Of a stretch of 64,000 nucleotides of DNA, positions 1 through 8,588 are shown piece after piece. Within the stretch, counting starts at the first letter, position 1. Each line of letters starts with the position of its first letter. The position numbers and the translations under genes were made by a program. Origin of the DNA: Limnohabitans sp. Rim28 (GTDB lineage Bacteria > Pseudomonadota > Gammaproteobacteria > Burkholderiales > Burkholderiaceae_C); contig NZ_ALKN02000004.1 of the NCBI RefSeq assembly GCF_000293865.2, positions 172,944 through 236,943 on the forward strand, read 5' to 3'. The notes under the pieces are model-generated. The model saw only the letters and a program-made list of their open reading frames with translations. It made no database searches and was not told the DNA's origin.

Positions 1-593
1 TGTTGCAACTGGATGCTCGCCATGCTGTTGAGCATTTCACCCAGCAAATGGTTGAGCGTGCCGTTGCCCGCCGAGGCGTATTGCAGCTGGCCCGGTTTGG
101 CCTTGGCTGCAGTGATCAAGTCTTGGACTGTTTTGCCGGCGAAACTGGGGTTGGCCAACAAGACATTGGGAACCGAGCCAATCAAGGCGACGGGTTTGAA
201 ATCTTTCACAGGGTCAAAGCCGGGGGTTTTGTACAAAGCCGGGTTGATGGCCTGGCTGCTGCTGATGGTCATCAGCAAGGTGTAGCCGTCTTTGGGGGCT
301 TTGGCCGCAAACTGGGTGCCGATGTTGCCGCCGGCGCCAGGGCGATTCTCGACCGCCACGGGCGAGCCCAAAACCTCGGACAACTTTTGGCTGACCAAGC
401 GCCCCACAATGTCATTGGTGCCTCCGGCCGCTTGTGGCACCACCATCAAAATCGGACGTTGCGGGTAGGCGGATTGGGCATGTGCACCACCCCAAGCCAG
501 CACCAAGCCAAGGCCGCTCAGCAGTGTTCGGTTCAAAAAGCGTCGGCGATGGACGGGGTTTTTGCGTGCAAGCGCTTGCGAAAATGAGAACAT
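1..593 (-). CDS. Bug/TctC-family tripartite tricarboxylate transporter substrate-binding protein (3' end outside window)
   Basis: Reading leftward from the ATG at 593, the frame stays open to the window edge, so the C-terminal third or so is missing. The N-terminus has a twin-arginine-like leader (RRRFL followed by a hydrophobic stretch ending AHA), then the Bug hallmarks: YPQRPI, VVPQAAGGTND, IVGRLV, NRPGAGGNIG and DGYTLL. These proteins bind carboxylates or related small molecules in the periplasm and are very numerous in Burkholderiales; most work with unknown or absent membrane partners. It is divergent from the CoA-transferase pair to its right, with 185 bp between them, so it may serve uptake of an aromatic or dicarboxylic acid feeding that pathway. 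The ligand cannot be read from the sequence. Confidence 0.9.
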   Translation of the reverse strand, partial: MFSFSQALARKNPVHRRRFLNRTLLSGLGLVLAWGGAHAQSAYPQRPILMVVPQAAGGTNDIVGRLVSQKLSEVLGSPVAVENRPGAGGNIGTQFAAKAPKDGYTLLMTISSSQAINPALYKTPGFDPVKDFKPVALIGSVPNVLLANPSFAGKTVQDLITAAKAKPGQLQYASAGNGTLNHLLGEMLNSMASIQLQ

Positions 594-778
594 ATTCGGT
601 CCTGTCAAAGATGTGAAATGCTGATCGAAAGTGCAAAAATGTGCTGCCTTGTGCGCGACACCCTTTGGGTCTGATTCGGACGTCATCAGTCTCCAATGTG
701 CCTGTTTCTCGCCACAAGTTTCTGAAAGTACCGATAAGCTCAGACTATGCTCAAGGGTTGAAAAGGGGTACGCAACAT

Positions 779-1489
779 ATGATCAACAAGTTTGTGGATT
801 CAGTCGCAGAGGCGCTGGCCGATACCCCCGATGGGGCCACGGTCATGATCGGCGGCTTTGGCACGGCCGGCATCCCCGATGAGCTGATTGAGGGTTTGAT
901 TGCGCAAGGCGCGCGCGACCTCACCGTGGTCAACAACAATGCAGGCAATGCCGAGCAGGGCCTGGCCGCTTTGCTCAAAGCCGGTCGGGTGCGCAAAATC
1001 ATTTGCAGCTTTCCACGCCAAATTGATTCCTATGTTTTTGATGGCCTGTACCGATCGGGCCAGCTTGAATTGGAGTTGGTACCGCAGGGCAATTTGGCCG
1101 AGCGCATTCGGGCCGCGGGCGCAGGCATTGGTGGCTTTTTCACCCCCACGGGTTACGGGACCGACTTGGCCAAGCACGCCGATGGTTCGCCCAAAGAAAC
1201 CCGCGAAATCGATGGCCGCATGTACGTCTATGAAACCCCTATTCACGCCGATTTGGCTTTGATCAAGGCCGAGCGGGGCGACCGCTGGGGCAATCTGACG
1301 TACCGCAAGGCAGCGCGCAATTTCGGACCCATCATGGCCATGGCAGCGCGCAAAACCGTGGCCACAGTGCACGAGCAAGTCGCCTTGGGCCAGCTGGACC
1401 CCGAAACGGTGGTCACGCCCGGTATTTTTGTACAAGCGGTGGTCAAAATCGACCGCGTGGCCACCCAGGCCGGAGGCATCAAGGCATGA
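779..1489 (+). CDS. pcaI: 3-oxoadipate CoA-transferase subunit A
   Basis: Alpha subunit (236 aa) of a family I CoA-transferase. It opens with MINKFVDS and carries the glycine-rich MIGGFGTAGIPDELI, CSFPRQ, PQGNLAERI and FFTPTGYGT motifs. The stretch from EIDGRMYVYE to NFGPIMAMAA is characteristic of PcaI/CatI rather than generic ScoA, but ScoA-type activity on acetoacetate cannot be excluded. The ATG at 779 is preceded by AAAAGGGG about 8 bases upstream, which favours it over the longer in-frame start at 641. The stop overlaps the next start (ATGA), so the two subunits are translationally coupled. The reaction is transfer of CoA from succinyl-CoA to 3-oxoadipate in the last steps of the beta-ketoadipate pathway for aromatic degradation. 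Confidence 0.9.
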   Translation: MINKFVDSVAEALADTPDGATVMIGGFGTAGIPDELIEGLIAQGARDLTVVNNNAGNAEQGLAALLKAGRVRKIICSFPRQIDSYVFDGLYRSGQLELELVPQGNLAERIRAAGAGIGGFFTPTGYGTDLAKHADGSPKETREIDGRMYVYETPIHADLALIKAERGDRWGNLTYRKAARNFGPIMAMAARKTVATVHEQVALGQLDPETVVTPGIFVQAVVKIDRVATQAGGIKA

Positions 1490-2130
1490 CTTACACCCGA
1501 CGCAGCAAAGACGAACTGGCCGCCCGTGTGGCGCAAGACATTCCCGAAGGCGCCACCGTGAATTTGGGCATTGGCCAACCCACGTTGGTGGCCAACCACA
1601 TCCCGGCCAGCCGCGAAGTGCTTTTGCACAGCGAAAACGGCATCTTGGGCATGGGGCCAGCCCCGGCCAAAGGGCTGGAAGATTACGACCTGATCAATGC
1701 GGGCAAGCAACCGGTGACCTTGCTCCCGGGTGGTGCGTTTTTTCACCACGCCGACAGTTTTGCGATGATGCGCGGCGGTCACCTGGACATCTGTGTGTTG
1801 GGGGCTTTTCAAGTCAGCGCCACGGGCGATCTGGCCAACTGGCACACGGGCGAGCCCGACGCCATTCCGGCCGTGGGTGGTGCCATGGACTTGGCCATCG
1901 GGGCCAAGCAAACCTGGGTGATGATGGACCTGCTGACCAAGCAAGGCCAAAGCAAATTGGTGCAAGCTTGCAGCTACCCTTTGACCGGCATTGGCTGTGT
2001 CAAAAGGGTCTACACCGACTTGGCCACGCTGGCTTGCACGCCCCATGGCCTGGAAGTCATTGACGTGGTGGATGGCCTGAGTTTGCAAGCCTTGGCTGAG
2101 CTGATAGGCTTGCCGCTCAGGGCAGCGTGA
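1486..2130 (+). CDS. pcaJ: 3-oxoadipate CoA-transferase subunit B
   Basis: Beta subunit (214 aa) of the same CoA-transferase. The catalytic glutamate lies in the LLHSENGILGMG motif near residue 47, the usual position for this family. Other family blocks are VNLGIGQPT near the start, GGAFFHHADSFAMMRGGH in the middle and DLLTKQGQSKLVQ later. The start overlaps the stop of pcaI by four bases. Length is normal for PcaJ. It forms an alpha2beta2 complex with PcaI in the cytoplasm. No thiolase (pcaF) follows; instead a convergent gene on the other strand begins after a hairpin. Confidence 0.9.
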   Translation: MTYTRRSKDELAARVAQDIPEGATVNLGIGQPTLVANHIPASREVLLHSENGILGMGPAPAKGLEDYDLINAGKQPVTLLPGGAFFHHADSFAMMRGGHLDICVLGAFQVSATGDLANWHTGEPDAIPAVGGAMDLAIGAKQTWVMMDLLTKQGQSKLVQACSYPLTGIGCVKRVYTDLATLACTPHGLEVIDVVDGLSLQALAELIGLPLRAA

Positions 2131-2133
2131 CAG

Positions 2134-2155
2134 CAGGGTTTGCCAGCCAACCCTG
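2134..2155. terminator. Hairpin between convergent pcaJ and the CMD-family gene
   Basis: A perfect 7-bp inverted repeat, CAGGGTT and AACCCTG, with an 8-base loop lies immediately after the pcaJ stop and 7 bases before the stop of the convergent gene. The following bases are only weakly T-rich, so it is a plausible bidirectional terminator but not a strong one. Confidence 0.5.
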
Positions 2156-2161
2156 TCCTTG

Positions 2162-2737
2162 TTAATTTGGAAAGGGTGCCAGCGCCGGCGCTGCGCCGTC
2201 CGGCACGCTGCGGCGCGTGGTGTTCATGACCATGGCCAACAAGCTGTAGTAACCGCAGTGTGCCGTCATGTCGATGACGCCCTGGTCGCCAAACATCCGA
2301 TGGGCAGCTGCCCAGGTCACGTCGCTCACCGATTGGTTGTGCAACAACTCTTGCAGGAAGTCATACACCACGGTCTCTTCGGCCGTCATGTGCGGTGGGC
2401 GTCGGCCTTCGGCAATCGCGTTGCAGGTCTCTTCGCTCACACCGGCTTGGATGGCGATCGGTTTGTGGATGTGCCATTCCACCGGCTGAGACCAGTGGCG
2501 TGCCACCACCAGAACGGCAAATTCCGAGTTGTGCAGACCGACGGTGTTGTCGTAGCGCAGGTACTCACCCACCTTTTGTAAGCGGCGCATCAGCTCGGGG
2601 CTTCGCATCAAAGGCACAAAGGGCCCCGAGAGTTTGCCGCGCGGCCCGCTGACCAATTCGTCCACCGCCGCACGCTGTGCCTCGGTCATTTGTTCACGCG
2701 GGATTTCGGGCAGGCGGTCTGTTTTGGGGGAGGTCAT
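2162..2737 (-). CDS. Carboxymuconolactone decarboxylase (AhpD-like) family protein
   Basis: 191 aa protein with the CMD/AhpD alpha-helical fold: LMRSPELMRRLQKVGEYLRY, then EFAVLVVARHWSQPVEWHIH and a C-terminal AHCGYYSLLAMVMNT. It lacks the CxxC redox pair of AhpD, and it is longer than true PcaC (about 130 aa), so neither peroxidase-reductase nor 4-carboxymuconolactone decarboxylase activity should be assumed. Its position next to pcaIJ is suggestive of a link to aromatic catabolism, but it is convergent with them. The ATG at 2737 is the natural start. Exact function unknown. Confidence 0.8.
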   Translation of the reverse strand: MTSPKTDRLPEIPREQMTEAQRAAVDELVSGPRGKLSGPFVPLMRSPELMRRLQKVGEYLRYDNTVGLHNSEFAVLVVARHWSQPVEWHIHKPIAIQAGVSEETCNAIAEGRRPPHMTAEETVVYDFLQELLHNQSVSDVTWAAAHRMFGDQGVIDMTAHCGYYSLLAMVMNTTRRSVPDGAAPALAPFPN

Positions 2738-2795
2738 CGGACGGTCTCTTGGGTTGAATGATCAAGCCTCAATTTATCACCTGATCAGACGCACA

Positions 2796-3548
2796 TCAGT
2801 CGTGTGCGGGATAGCCCGGTGGGGCCACGGCTGCCCCCTGGATCTGGTGGCGCACAAAGGCTTCGGCGACCCAGCCTGATTGTTTGGCCTCTTCCACAAA
2901 ACCGTTCAGAAATTGCCGCGCTGTCTCGCTTCGCTGAGCGGGCATGCCCATGGCCTGGTGGATGACCATGAAGCGGCCCGGCAGCAGGCGCACGCCCGGC
3001 AGGCGCTGCGCGTCGGCTTCCAATTGTTGCTTCACGCCGGCAGCCACTTCGAGTTGCTGGGCCATGAACACATCGACCACGGCGGGTGAGCTGGGTGCGC
3101 GCACGATGGGGGCGTTTTTCAGGTGACGGGTCAAAAACAAATCGTAAGCACTGCCGGCGCCCACCGTCACACGGTTGTTGGCCTGGTCAACTTCGTCGTT
3201 GCTTTGCAGAGGCGAGTCGCTGCGCACCATGTAGGCCCCTTCGATTTGTACATAGGGCGGTGAAAAATGCAGACCCTCGCCGCGCACCGGGTCGATGGCA
3301 AAAAACCCCATGTCGGCCTCGTCGGCGCGCACGCAATGCACCGATTCATCGGCCTTTTTGAACACCCGCCATGCAATGCCCAGGCCCAGTTGGGCCGCCA
3401 GTTTGCGCGACAGGTCGGCCGAAATCCCTGAGGGCTCGCCTGCGGCGTCGAGCCCGGCGAGCACCGGGTTGCCCAGGTTGATGGCCACGCGCAAAACACC
3501 GTGGGGTGCAAGCAGGGCGGCTAAAGATGGGGCAGATGGATGGCTCAT
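2796..3548 (-). CDS. Type 3 solute-binding-protein-like protein without a signal peptide
   Basis: 250 aa with the layout of amino-acid ABC transporter binding proteins (SBP_bac_3): GVLRVAINLGNPVLAG, SGISADLSRKLAAQLGLGIAWRVF, a DEADMGFFAIDPVRGEGLHFSPPYV block and a C-terminal helix with FLNGFVEEAKQSG. The N-terminus is polar, with no hydrophobic leader and no lipobox, and no upstream in-frame start supplies one. There is no neighbouring permease or ATPase. It could therefore be a cytoplasmic sensor or enzyme of the cyclohexadienyl-dehydratase-like type, or the leader may have been lost. The ligand is unknown. Confidence 0.8.
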   Translation of the reverse strand: MSHPSAPSLAALLAPHGVLRVAINLGNPVLAGLDAAGEPSGISADLSRKLAAQLGLGIAWRVFKKADESVHCVRADEADMGFFAIDPVRGEGLHFSPPYVQIEGAYMVRSDSPLQSNDEVDQANNRVTVGAGSAYDLFLTRHLKNAPIVRAPSSPAVVDVFMAQQLEVAAGVKQQLEADAQRLPGVRLLPGRFMVIHQAMGMPAQRSETARQFLNGFVEEAKQSGWVAEAFVRHQIQGAAVAPPGYPAHD

Positions 3549-3637
3549 GGGTGATCTTCAAAAAGACAGTGCGGCAAAACGCATTTTAAAAACCCGAACT
3601 GCGCAAGCCGCTGACAAACAGCGTTCTTGCCCATGGT

Positions 3638-4348
3638 TCAGCCCAGGACCTTCAACACTTCGGTCAAATCTCGGCCCGTGTGGTGTGGCGCAGGCCCGAT
3701 GGCCTCAGGCGGCAGGCTCTGGCGGTTGACCCACAGCGTGGTGAAGCCAAACCAGGTGGCGCCCAGCGCGTCCCAGGCGTTGCTCGAGACAAACAGCACT
3801 TCGGCGGGTGCCCATCCAAAGTGGGCGGTCACGATTTGGTAGCTTGTGGGGGTGGTCTTGAACTGGCGCACGCTGTCCACCGACAGCACCGCATCGAGCA
3901 ACTCGCTCATGCGGGCACTGTGCACGGCCGATTGCAGCATCTCGGGGCTGCCGTTGGACAAAATCGCGGTGGCCACGCCGCGTTGGCGCAAGGCTTTCAG
4001 CACGCCCAAGTTTTCCGGGAAAGCCGAGAGCTCGGCGTATTGCGCCATCAGCGCGTCTTCATGGGCGCTGGTGTGCGCCAGGCCCAAACGCGCCAGCGCA
4101 TAACGCAGTGAAGCGCGTGTGATGTCCCAAAACGATTGGTAATGACGACTGCCTTGGGGGTTGGGGTCGCTCAGCGAGATCAAGCGCGTGTACTCGATTT
4201 GCTTGTCGCGCCACAGCACCGACAGGGCCGCGCCCTGGCCGGGGTAGAGTTTTTCGGCCAAAGCGCCGATCGAATACACATCGAACAGCGTGCCGTAGGC
4301 GTCAAAGACGACGGCGCGAATGGGGGTTGTGGATGAAGTCATGATCAA
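3638..4348 (-). CDS. L-2-haloacid dehalogenase (haloacid dehalogenase type II)
   Basis: 236 aa HAD-superfamily enzyme. The nucleophile aspartate is Asp16 in FDAYGTLFD. Further motifs are ILSNGSPEML (motif II), a lysine in RQFKTTPTSY and the diagnostic FVSSNAWDALGATWFGF near the C-terminus. It would hydrolyse (S)-2-haloacids such as 2-chloropropionate to (R)-2-hydroxyacids in the cytoplasm. Its ATG overlaps the stop of the upstream bicupin gene (ATGA), so both are probably co-translated. The second in-frame ATG at 4342 is possible but the overlap favours 4348. Confidence 0.9.
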   Translation of the reverse strand: MIMTSSTTPIRAVVFDAYGTLFDVYSIGALAEKLYPGQGAALSVLWRDKQIEYTRLISLSDPNPQGSRHYQSFWDITRASLRYALARLGLAHTSAHEDALMAQYAELSAFPENLGVLKALRQRGVATAILSNGSPEMLQSAVHSARMSELLDAVLSVDSVRQFKTTPTSYQIVTAHFGWAPAEVLFVSSNAWDALGATWFGFTTLWVNRQSLPPEAIGPAPHHTGRDLTEVLKVLG

Positions 4349-5025
4349 ACCAGATGCCCTGTTTTCACCAGAATCAAACAGCCCTCGCGGCTAAACGGCT
4401 GGTGCTGGCTCATGTGTGGGCTGCGCAGCCAACTGCCTGCGGGGTAGTCGCCGTGTTCGTCCGAGAACACGCCCTCGACCACCAAGATCTCTTCGCCACC
4501 CCAATGTCGGTGCGGGTTGAAAAAGGTCTGCGGGGCCCAGCGCACCAAAGCCGTGTTTTGAGTCCCGAAGGTGTTCAGGGGCAAGACCTTCAGGCCCTCC
4601 ACCATGCCCTGACGCCACGCGCTGCGGCGCGTGTCAACGACCACGCGTTCGTTGTCGCGTGGGTCCAGGTGGCGCAGCTTCACAAACAGGGTGCAGCCCT
4701 CGGGTGAGGACGGCGTGTGCGAGCTGCCCACCGGGTTCTGGATGTAGGTGCCCGGACCGTAGACCCCGTGCTCGTCGTGCAGCGTGCCTTCGAGCACCAA
4801 AATTTCTTCGCCCCCGCCGTGGGTGTGGCTGGCAAAGGCCGAGCCGGGCGCATAACGCACGATGGAGGTGGCGCGCGCCACCTCGCCGCCGTCGCGCTCC
4901 AGCATGCGGCGCGACACGCCGGATGACGGTGAGTCCACCCAATCCAGCGAGGGGCTGTGCACGATGCAGCGCTGGGTCAGGTCGGCATTCAGTGTGATGG
5001 GGTGCGTGATGTGTTCGGTGGTCAT
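4345..5025 (-). CDS. ChrR-like bicupin domain protein
   Basis: 226 aa with two tandem cupin domains that look like a duplication: FASHTHGGGEEILVLEG near residue 65 and FNPHRHWGGEEILVVEG near residue 175. Each keeps the His-x-His...Glu metal ligands of motif 1, and each is followed by a GxYxxxP-like loop. The arrangement matches the ChrR anti-sigma-factor cupin-like family, but the zinc-binding anti-sigma N-terminal domain is absent. Likely a cytoplasmic metal-binding sensor or a small dioxygenase. It is coupled to the haloacid dehalogenase and lies 22 bp beyond the selD-fusion stop, so all three minus-strand genes may be one transcript. Confidence 0.8.
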   Translation of the reverse strand: MTTEHITHPITLNADLTQRCIVHSPSLDWVDSPSSGVSRRMLERDGGEVARATSIVRYAPGSAFASHTHGGGEEILVLEGTLHDEHGVYGPGTYIQNPVGSSHTPSSPEGCTLFVKLRHLDPRDNERVVVDTRRSAWRQGMVEGLKVLPLNTFGTQNTALVRWAPQTFFNPHRHWGGEEILVVEGVFSDEHGDYPAGSWLRSPHMSQHQPFSREGCLILVKTGHLV

Positions 5026-5047
5026 GAATGGCAGGCGTTGAAGGCAC

Positions 5048-7411
5048 TCAGGTTTTCAGCAAAACCGGCTCGATGGCCTCACCTTGTGCGGTGATGCGAC
5101 CGATGATGGCGGTGTGCACATAGCCAGCGGCCTTGAGCGCTTGCACACAAGCCGCCGCTTGCGCGGCAGGCACGCTGGCCAGCAGACCGCCTGCGGTTTG
5201 CGGGTCAAACAGCAGAGGATAGCGCGGGTCGTTGATGAACTCGTCAGCGTTGCGCAGGGCGCGGCGCAGGCGCACATTGGCCGGTTGCAAAGAACTGACG
5301 ATGCCCGCCTTCACGCAGTCCACCGCACCGTCCAGCAGGGGCAAGGTGCTCATGTTCAGCTCGGCATCCACGCCCGAGGGTCGCGTCATCTCGACCAAGT
5401 GGCCCAGCAGGCCAAAGCCGGTCAGGTCGGTACAGGCGGTGGCGCCGTGGGCACGCAAAACCTGTGCGCCAGTTTGGTTGGACAGCACCATGGACTGCAA
5501 CGCCGCATCGATCCACCGGCCCTTTGCCGCATGGCGTGCGTGCGCCGCAAACAAGGTGCCTGTGCCCATCGGCTTGGTCAGCAGCAGCACATCGCCGGGC
5601 TGCATGCCGCCCTTGCGCATCACGCTGTCCATCTTCTCATCGATCAGGCCGTTGATGGCAAAGCCCAGAGCCAGCTCGGCGCCCTCGCCCGTGTGCCCGC
5701 CCACCAAGGCGCAGCCTGCGGCGTTCAGCACCTCGATGGCCCCGCCCATCATTTGGGTCAGCAGGTCTTCCACCTTGCTCTCCAGACCCGGGGGCACGGT
5801 GACCACGGCGGTGGCGGTTTGTGGCTCGGCGCCCATGGCAAAAACATCGCCCAATGCGTGATTGGCGGCCACTTTGCCAAACAAATAAGGGTCGTCGATG
5901 AAGGCCCTGAAGAAGTCGACCGTTTGCACCACGGCCATGCCCGGCGGCACGCGCACCACGGCCGCATCGTCTGGCGAGTGCAGGCCGATCAAGACATCCG
6001 ACCGCGCCACAGGCTGCAAGCTGCCCAAAGCCCTCGACAAAATATTGGCCCCGACTTTGGCGCCGCACCCCCCGCAGCGCATGGCGATGGCCGAGATCGC
6101 TTGCAGCGATTCTTCGGAGGTCAAGCTCAAACGCGTGGTGGGCGCTTTGCCCTGGGCCTGAATGTCTTTGAGCATTTGGCCCATGGTGTACATGGCTTGT
6201 TGCACATGGGCCATGGCCGAGGGGTGGCCCGCGTTGTCCATGGCGGGCAATTGGTTGAAGCGCTGCATGAAGTTCCGGTCGATCCGGTCTTTCCAGCGCC
6301 ACACCCAATCACCCCCAAACCCCAAAGAACCGCGTGAGCCCACGGCATAGCGGTTGCCGGTTGAGATCAAGGCCAGCCAGTGGCGTTGTGGCGTGTAGGC
6401 CAACAACTTTTGTCCACGCAAACTCCGCCGCAAATTGTTGGCCAGGGGTTTGGCCATGCGCACCGCAAAAACCCCGGCTTTTTCGAGGGGGCGATCGACA
6501 AAAGAGGCTACATCGCCCGCCGCAAAGACCAAAGGATCGTTCAAGCTCTGCAGCTGAGGATGGACCAAGATGAAGCCTTGGGCATCCAAGGCCAGGCCCG
6601 TGCTTTGCAGCCAAGCGGGGCCACCCGCCTGCGTGACCCACATGGTCTCATCGGCGTCAAAGGTGCGGCCGTTGCGCGTGTGCAGGCAACCGGGTGAGAC
6701 TTGAACCACCTCGGCATGGGGGTGCACTTCGACGTTGCGTTCTTGCAGCACTTGTGCAAACCGCGCGCGCACACCTGGGTTGTGGGTCGGCAAGATGGAT
6801 TCGCCGGAGGTCAACAGCACAAATTTCAGGTCTTCTGGGTTGCGCCCCAATGCTTTGAGCTCATGGCGCAGTCGGTATTGCATGGACAAGACCAGCTCCA
6901 CACCACCCGCGCCGCCCCCCACCACCGCGATCGTCATGCGACCTCGGTGCGAAGGCCATTGGCGGACTTTGTCCAGCAGTGCCAGCCAGCGTTGGTTGAA
7001 CTGTGCAATCGGTTTGACGGGTGTGGCCAGCGCTTGCGCGCCCTCGATGTTTTGCACCTGCGGCGTCGATCCGGTGTTGATGGACAACAGGTCGTAAGCG
7101 ACCGGAGGTCGGTGGGCACAGATCACGCGTTGATTTTGGCGGTCAATGCCCACCACCGCATCACGGTAAAAGCGTGCGCCAGCAAAGGCACACAAGCGGC
7201 CCAGGTCGATGTGGACTTCGTCAAAGCTGTAATGACCGGAGATGTAGCCCGGCAACATGCCCGAGTAAGGCGTGTCGATGTCGGTGCAGATCAGGGTGAG
7301 GCGAACCCCTGGCTCAGGCTGCATGGCGAACATGCGCAGCACGCCCACATGGCTGTGGCCGCCGCCAACCAACACCAAGTCACGCAGCACGGGTTGAGGG
7401 GTAGATTGCAT
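5048..7411 (-). CDS. selD: Selenide, water dikinase fused to an N-terminal NADH-dehydrogenase-like flavoprotein
   Basis: 787 aa fusion. Residues about 1-395 are a pyridine nucleotide-disulfide oxidoreductase: FAD site VGGGHSH near 16, NAD site VVGGGAGGVE near 165, and a second FAD motif FAAGDVASF. Residues about 435-787 are SelD, with the catalytic pair in CGGCGAK: Cys449 stands where some SelDs have selenocysteine, and Lys452 follows. ATP/Mg motifs include DDAAVV and GGHTGEG. SelD makes selenophosphate from selenide and ATP. Such fusions are known in cyanobacteria and some proteobacteria; the flavoprotein part may deliver or reduce selenium. The ATG at 7411 starts directly before the FAD motif and is preferred to a start 32 codons upstream. 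No selA, selB or mnmH lies in this window. Confidence 0.92.
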   Translation of the reverse strand: MQSTPQPVLRDLVLVGGGHSHVGVLRMFAMQPEPGVRLTLICTDIDTPYSGMLPGYISGHYSFDEVHIDLGRLCAFAGARFYRDAVVGIDRQNQRVICAHRPPVAYDLLSINTGSTPQVQNIEGAQALATPVKPIAQFNQRWLALLDKVRQWPSHRGRMTIAVVGGGAGGVELVLSMQYRLRHELKALGRNPEDLKFVLLTSGESILPTHNPGVRARFAQVLQERNVEVHPHAEVVQVSPGCLHTRNGRTFDADETMWVTQAGGPAWLQSTGLALDAQGFILVHPQLQSLNDPLVFAAGDVASFVDRPLEKAGVFAVRMAKPLANNLRRSLRGQKLLAYTPQRHWLALISTGNRYAVGSRGSLGFGGDWVWRWKDRIDRNFMQRFNQLPAMDNAGHPSAMAHVQQAMYTMGQMLKDIQAQGKAPTTRLSLTSEESLQAISAIAMRCGGCGAKVGANILSRALGSLQPVARSDVLIGLHSPDDAAVVRVPPGMAVVQTVDFFRAFIDDPYLFGKVAANHALGDVFAMGAEPQTATAVVTVPPGLESKVEDLLTQMMGGAIEVLNAAGCALVGGHTGEGAELALGFAINGLIDEKMDSVMRKGGMQPGDVLLLTKPMGTGTLFAAHARHAAKGRWIDAALQSMVLSNQTGAQVLRAHGATACTDLTGFGLLGHLVEMTRPSGVDAELNMSTLPLLDGAVDCVKAGIVSSLQPANVRLRRALRNADEFINDPRYPLLFDPQTAGGLLASVPAAQAAACVQALKAAGYVHTAIIGRITAQGEAIEPVLLKT

Positions 7412-7577
7412 TCTCAGAGGGTCCAGGGTTTGACATGCACCCAGAGGTGCCCGGCTGCTGGGATCACAGCCACTGCTGAAGTGTGCCACCAGATTCAACA
7501 GGGGCAAGTGTCAGCTTTTGATCTGATGTAACGTATTGAACTCAGAATCAAGCCATCTTGACCAGGAACCCTCTTTC

Positions 7578-8579
7578 ATGCACCCCACCTTCCCCCTTTT
7601 GAAGGTCACCGACTTTCCGGCGATTCGCCGTCAAACGCTGGACACCTTGCAGGTCAATCTCGGCTACAAGTGCAACCAAAGTTGCCTGCACTGCCATGTG
7701 GGCGCCGGCCCCAACCGGACCGAAATGATGGATGCGGCCACCATCGAAGCGGTGTTGGCGGTGTTGGCGCGCCGAAACATCCAAACCCTGGACCTCACGG
7801 GAGGGGCCCCCGAACTCCATGAGGGCTTTCGGTCTTTGGTGGTGCGTGCTCGGGCTTTGGGTGTGCGGGTCATCGACCGATGCAACCTGACGATTTTGAG
7901 TGAGCCCGGCCAAGAGGGCTTGGCCGAATTTTTGGCCGAACAGCAAGTCGAAGTCACGGCTTCCTTGCCGTGCTATTCGCCTGCCAACGTGGACCGTCAA
8001 CGCGGCGACGGTGTGTTTGAGCGCAGCGTGACCGGTTTGCAGCAGCTCAATGCTCTGGGGTATGGCCAAGCTTCGCATCCCGAATTGGTCTTGAACTTGG
8101 TCTACAACCCGCAAGGGCCCTCCTTGCCGCCGCCCCAAGAGGCCTTGGAAGCGGACTACAAGCGCGAGTTGCTGGCGCATTTCGGCATTCGGTTCAACCA
8201 CCTGTTCGCTTTGACCAACATGCCGGTGCAGCGTTTTGGCAGCACCTTGGTCAGCAAGGGCCAATTTGCCACTTACATGCAGTTGCTGCGCAGCGCTTAC
8301 CGACCTGAAAACCTGCACACGGTGATGTGCAGAACCCTGATCAGTGTGGATTGGCAAGGCCAGTTGTACGACTGCGATTTCAACCAAATGTTGGGCATGG
8401 CGTCACCTGTGTCAGGACCCAAGCCCGCTCGAATTGAAGACTTGTTGACGGTGGATGTCGCTGGCCAAGCGATCGCCATCGCAGACCATTGCTATGGCTG
8501 CACCGCGGGTCAGGGCAGCAGTTGCGGGGGTGCTTTGGAGGACAAAGCCGGCATGACGCCCATGACGCAATCTGCCTAA
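7578..8579 (+). CDS. arsS: Arsenosugar biosynthesis radical SAM protein ArsS
   Basis: 333 aa from the ATG at 7578; a TTG 14 codons upstream is also in frame, but AGGAA precedes the ATG. The radical SAM cluster motif CNQSCLHC is at Cys32/36/39, followed by a TGGAPE element. A C-terminal cysteine-rich region (DHCYGCTAGQGSSCGG) and the CRTLISVDW-QLYDCDFNQ block identify the DUF3641/ArsS family. ArsS uses a 5'-deoxyadenosyl radical to join adenosine carbon to a dimethylarsenical, giving the precursor of oxo-arsenosugars. It is the first gene of a tightly packed five-gene run and is divergent from the selD fusion. No ArsM methyltransferase is present nearby, so that partner must be elsewhere. Confidence 0.9.
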   Translation: MHPTFPLLKVTDFPAIRRQTLDTLQVNLGYKCNQSCLHCHVGAGPNRTEMMDAATIEAVLAVLARRNIQTLDLTGGAPELHEGFRSLVVRARALGVRVIDRCNLTILSEPGQEGLAEFLAEQQVEVTASLPCYSPANVDRQRGDGVFERSVTGLQQLNALGYGQASHPELVLNLVYNPQGPSLPPPQEALEADYKRELLAHFGIRFNHLFALTNMPVQRFGSTLVSKGQFATYMQLLRSAYRPENLHTVMCRTLISVDWQGQLYDCDFNQMLGMASPVSGPKPARIEDLLTVDVAGQAIAIADHCYGCTAGQGSSCGGALEDKAGMTPMTQSA

Positions 8580-8588
8580 AAGAACCGT

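Noticed and set aside
5084..6337. A 417-codon open frame antisense to the selD fusion
   Set aside because: Composition is an antisense artefact, and the selD fusion in the other frame is unequivocal.
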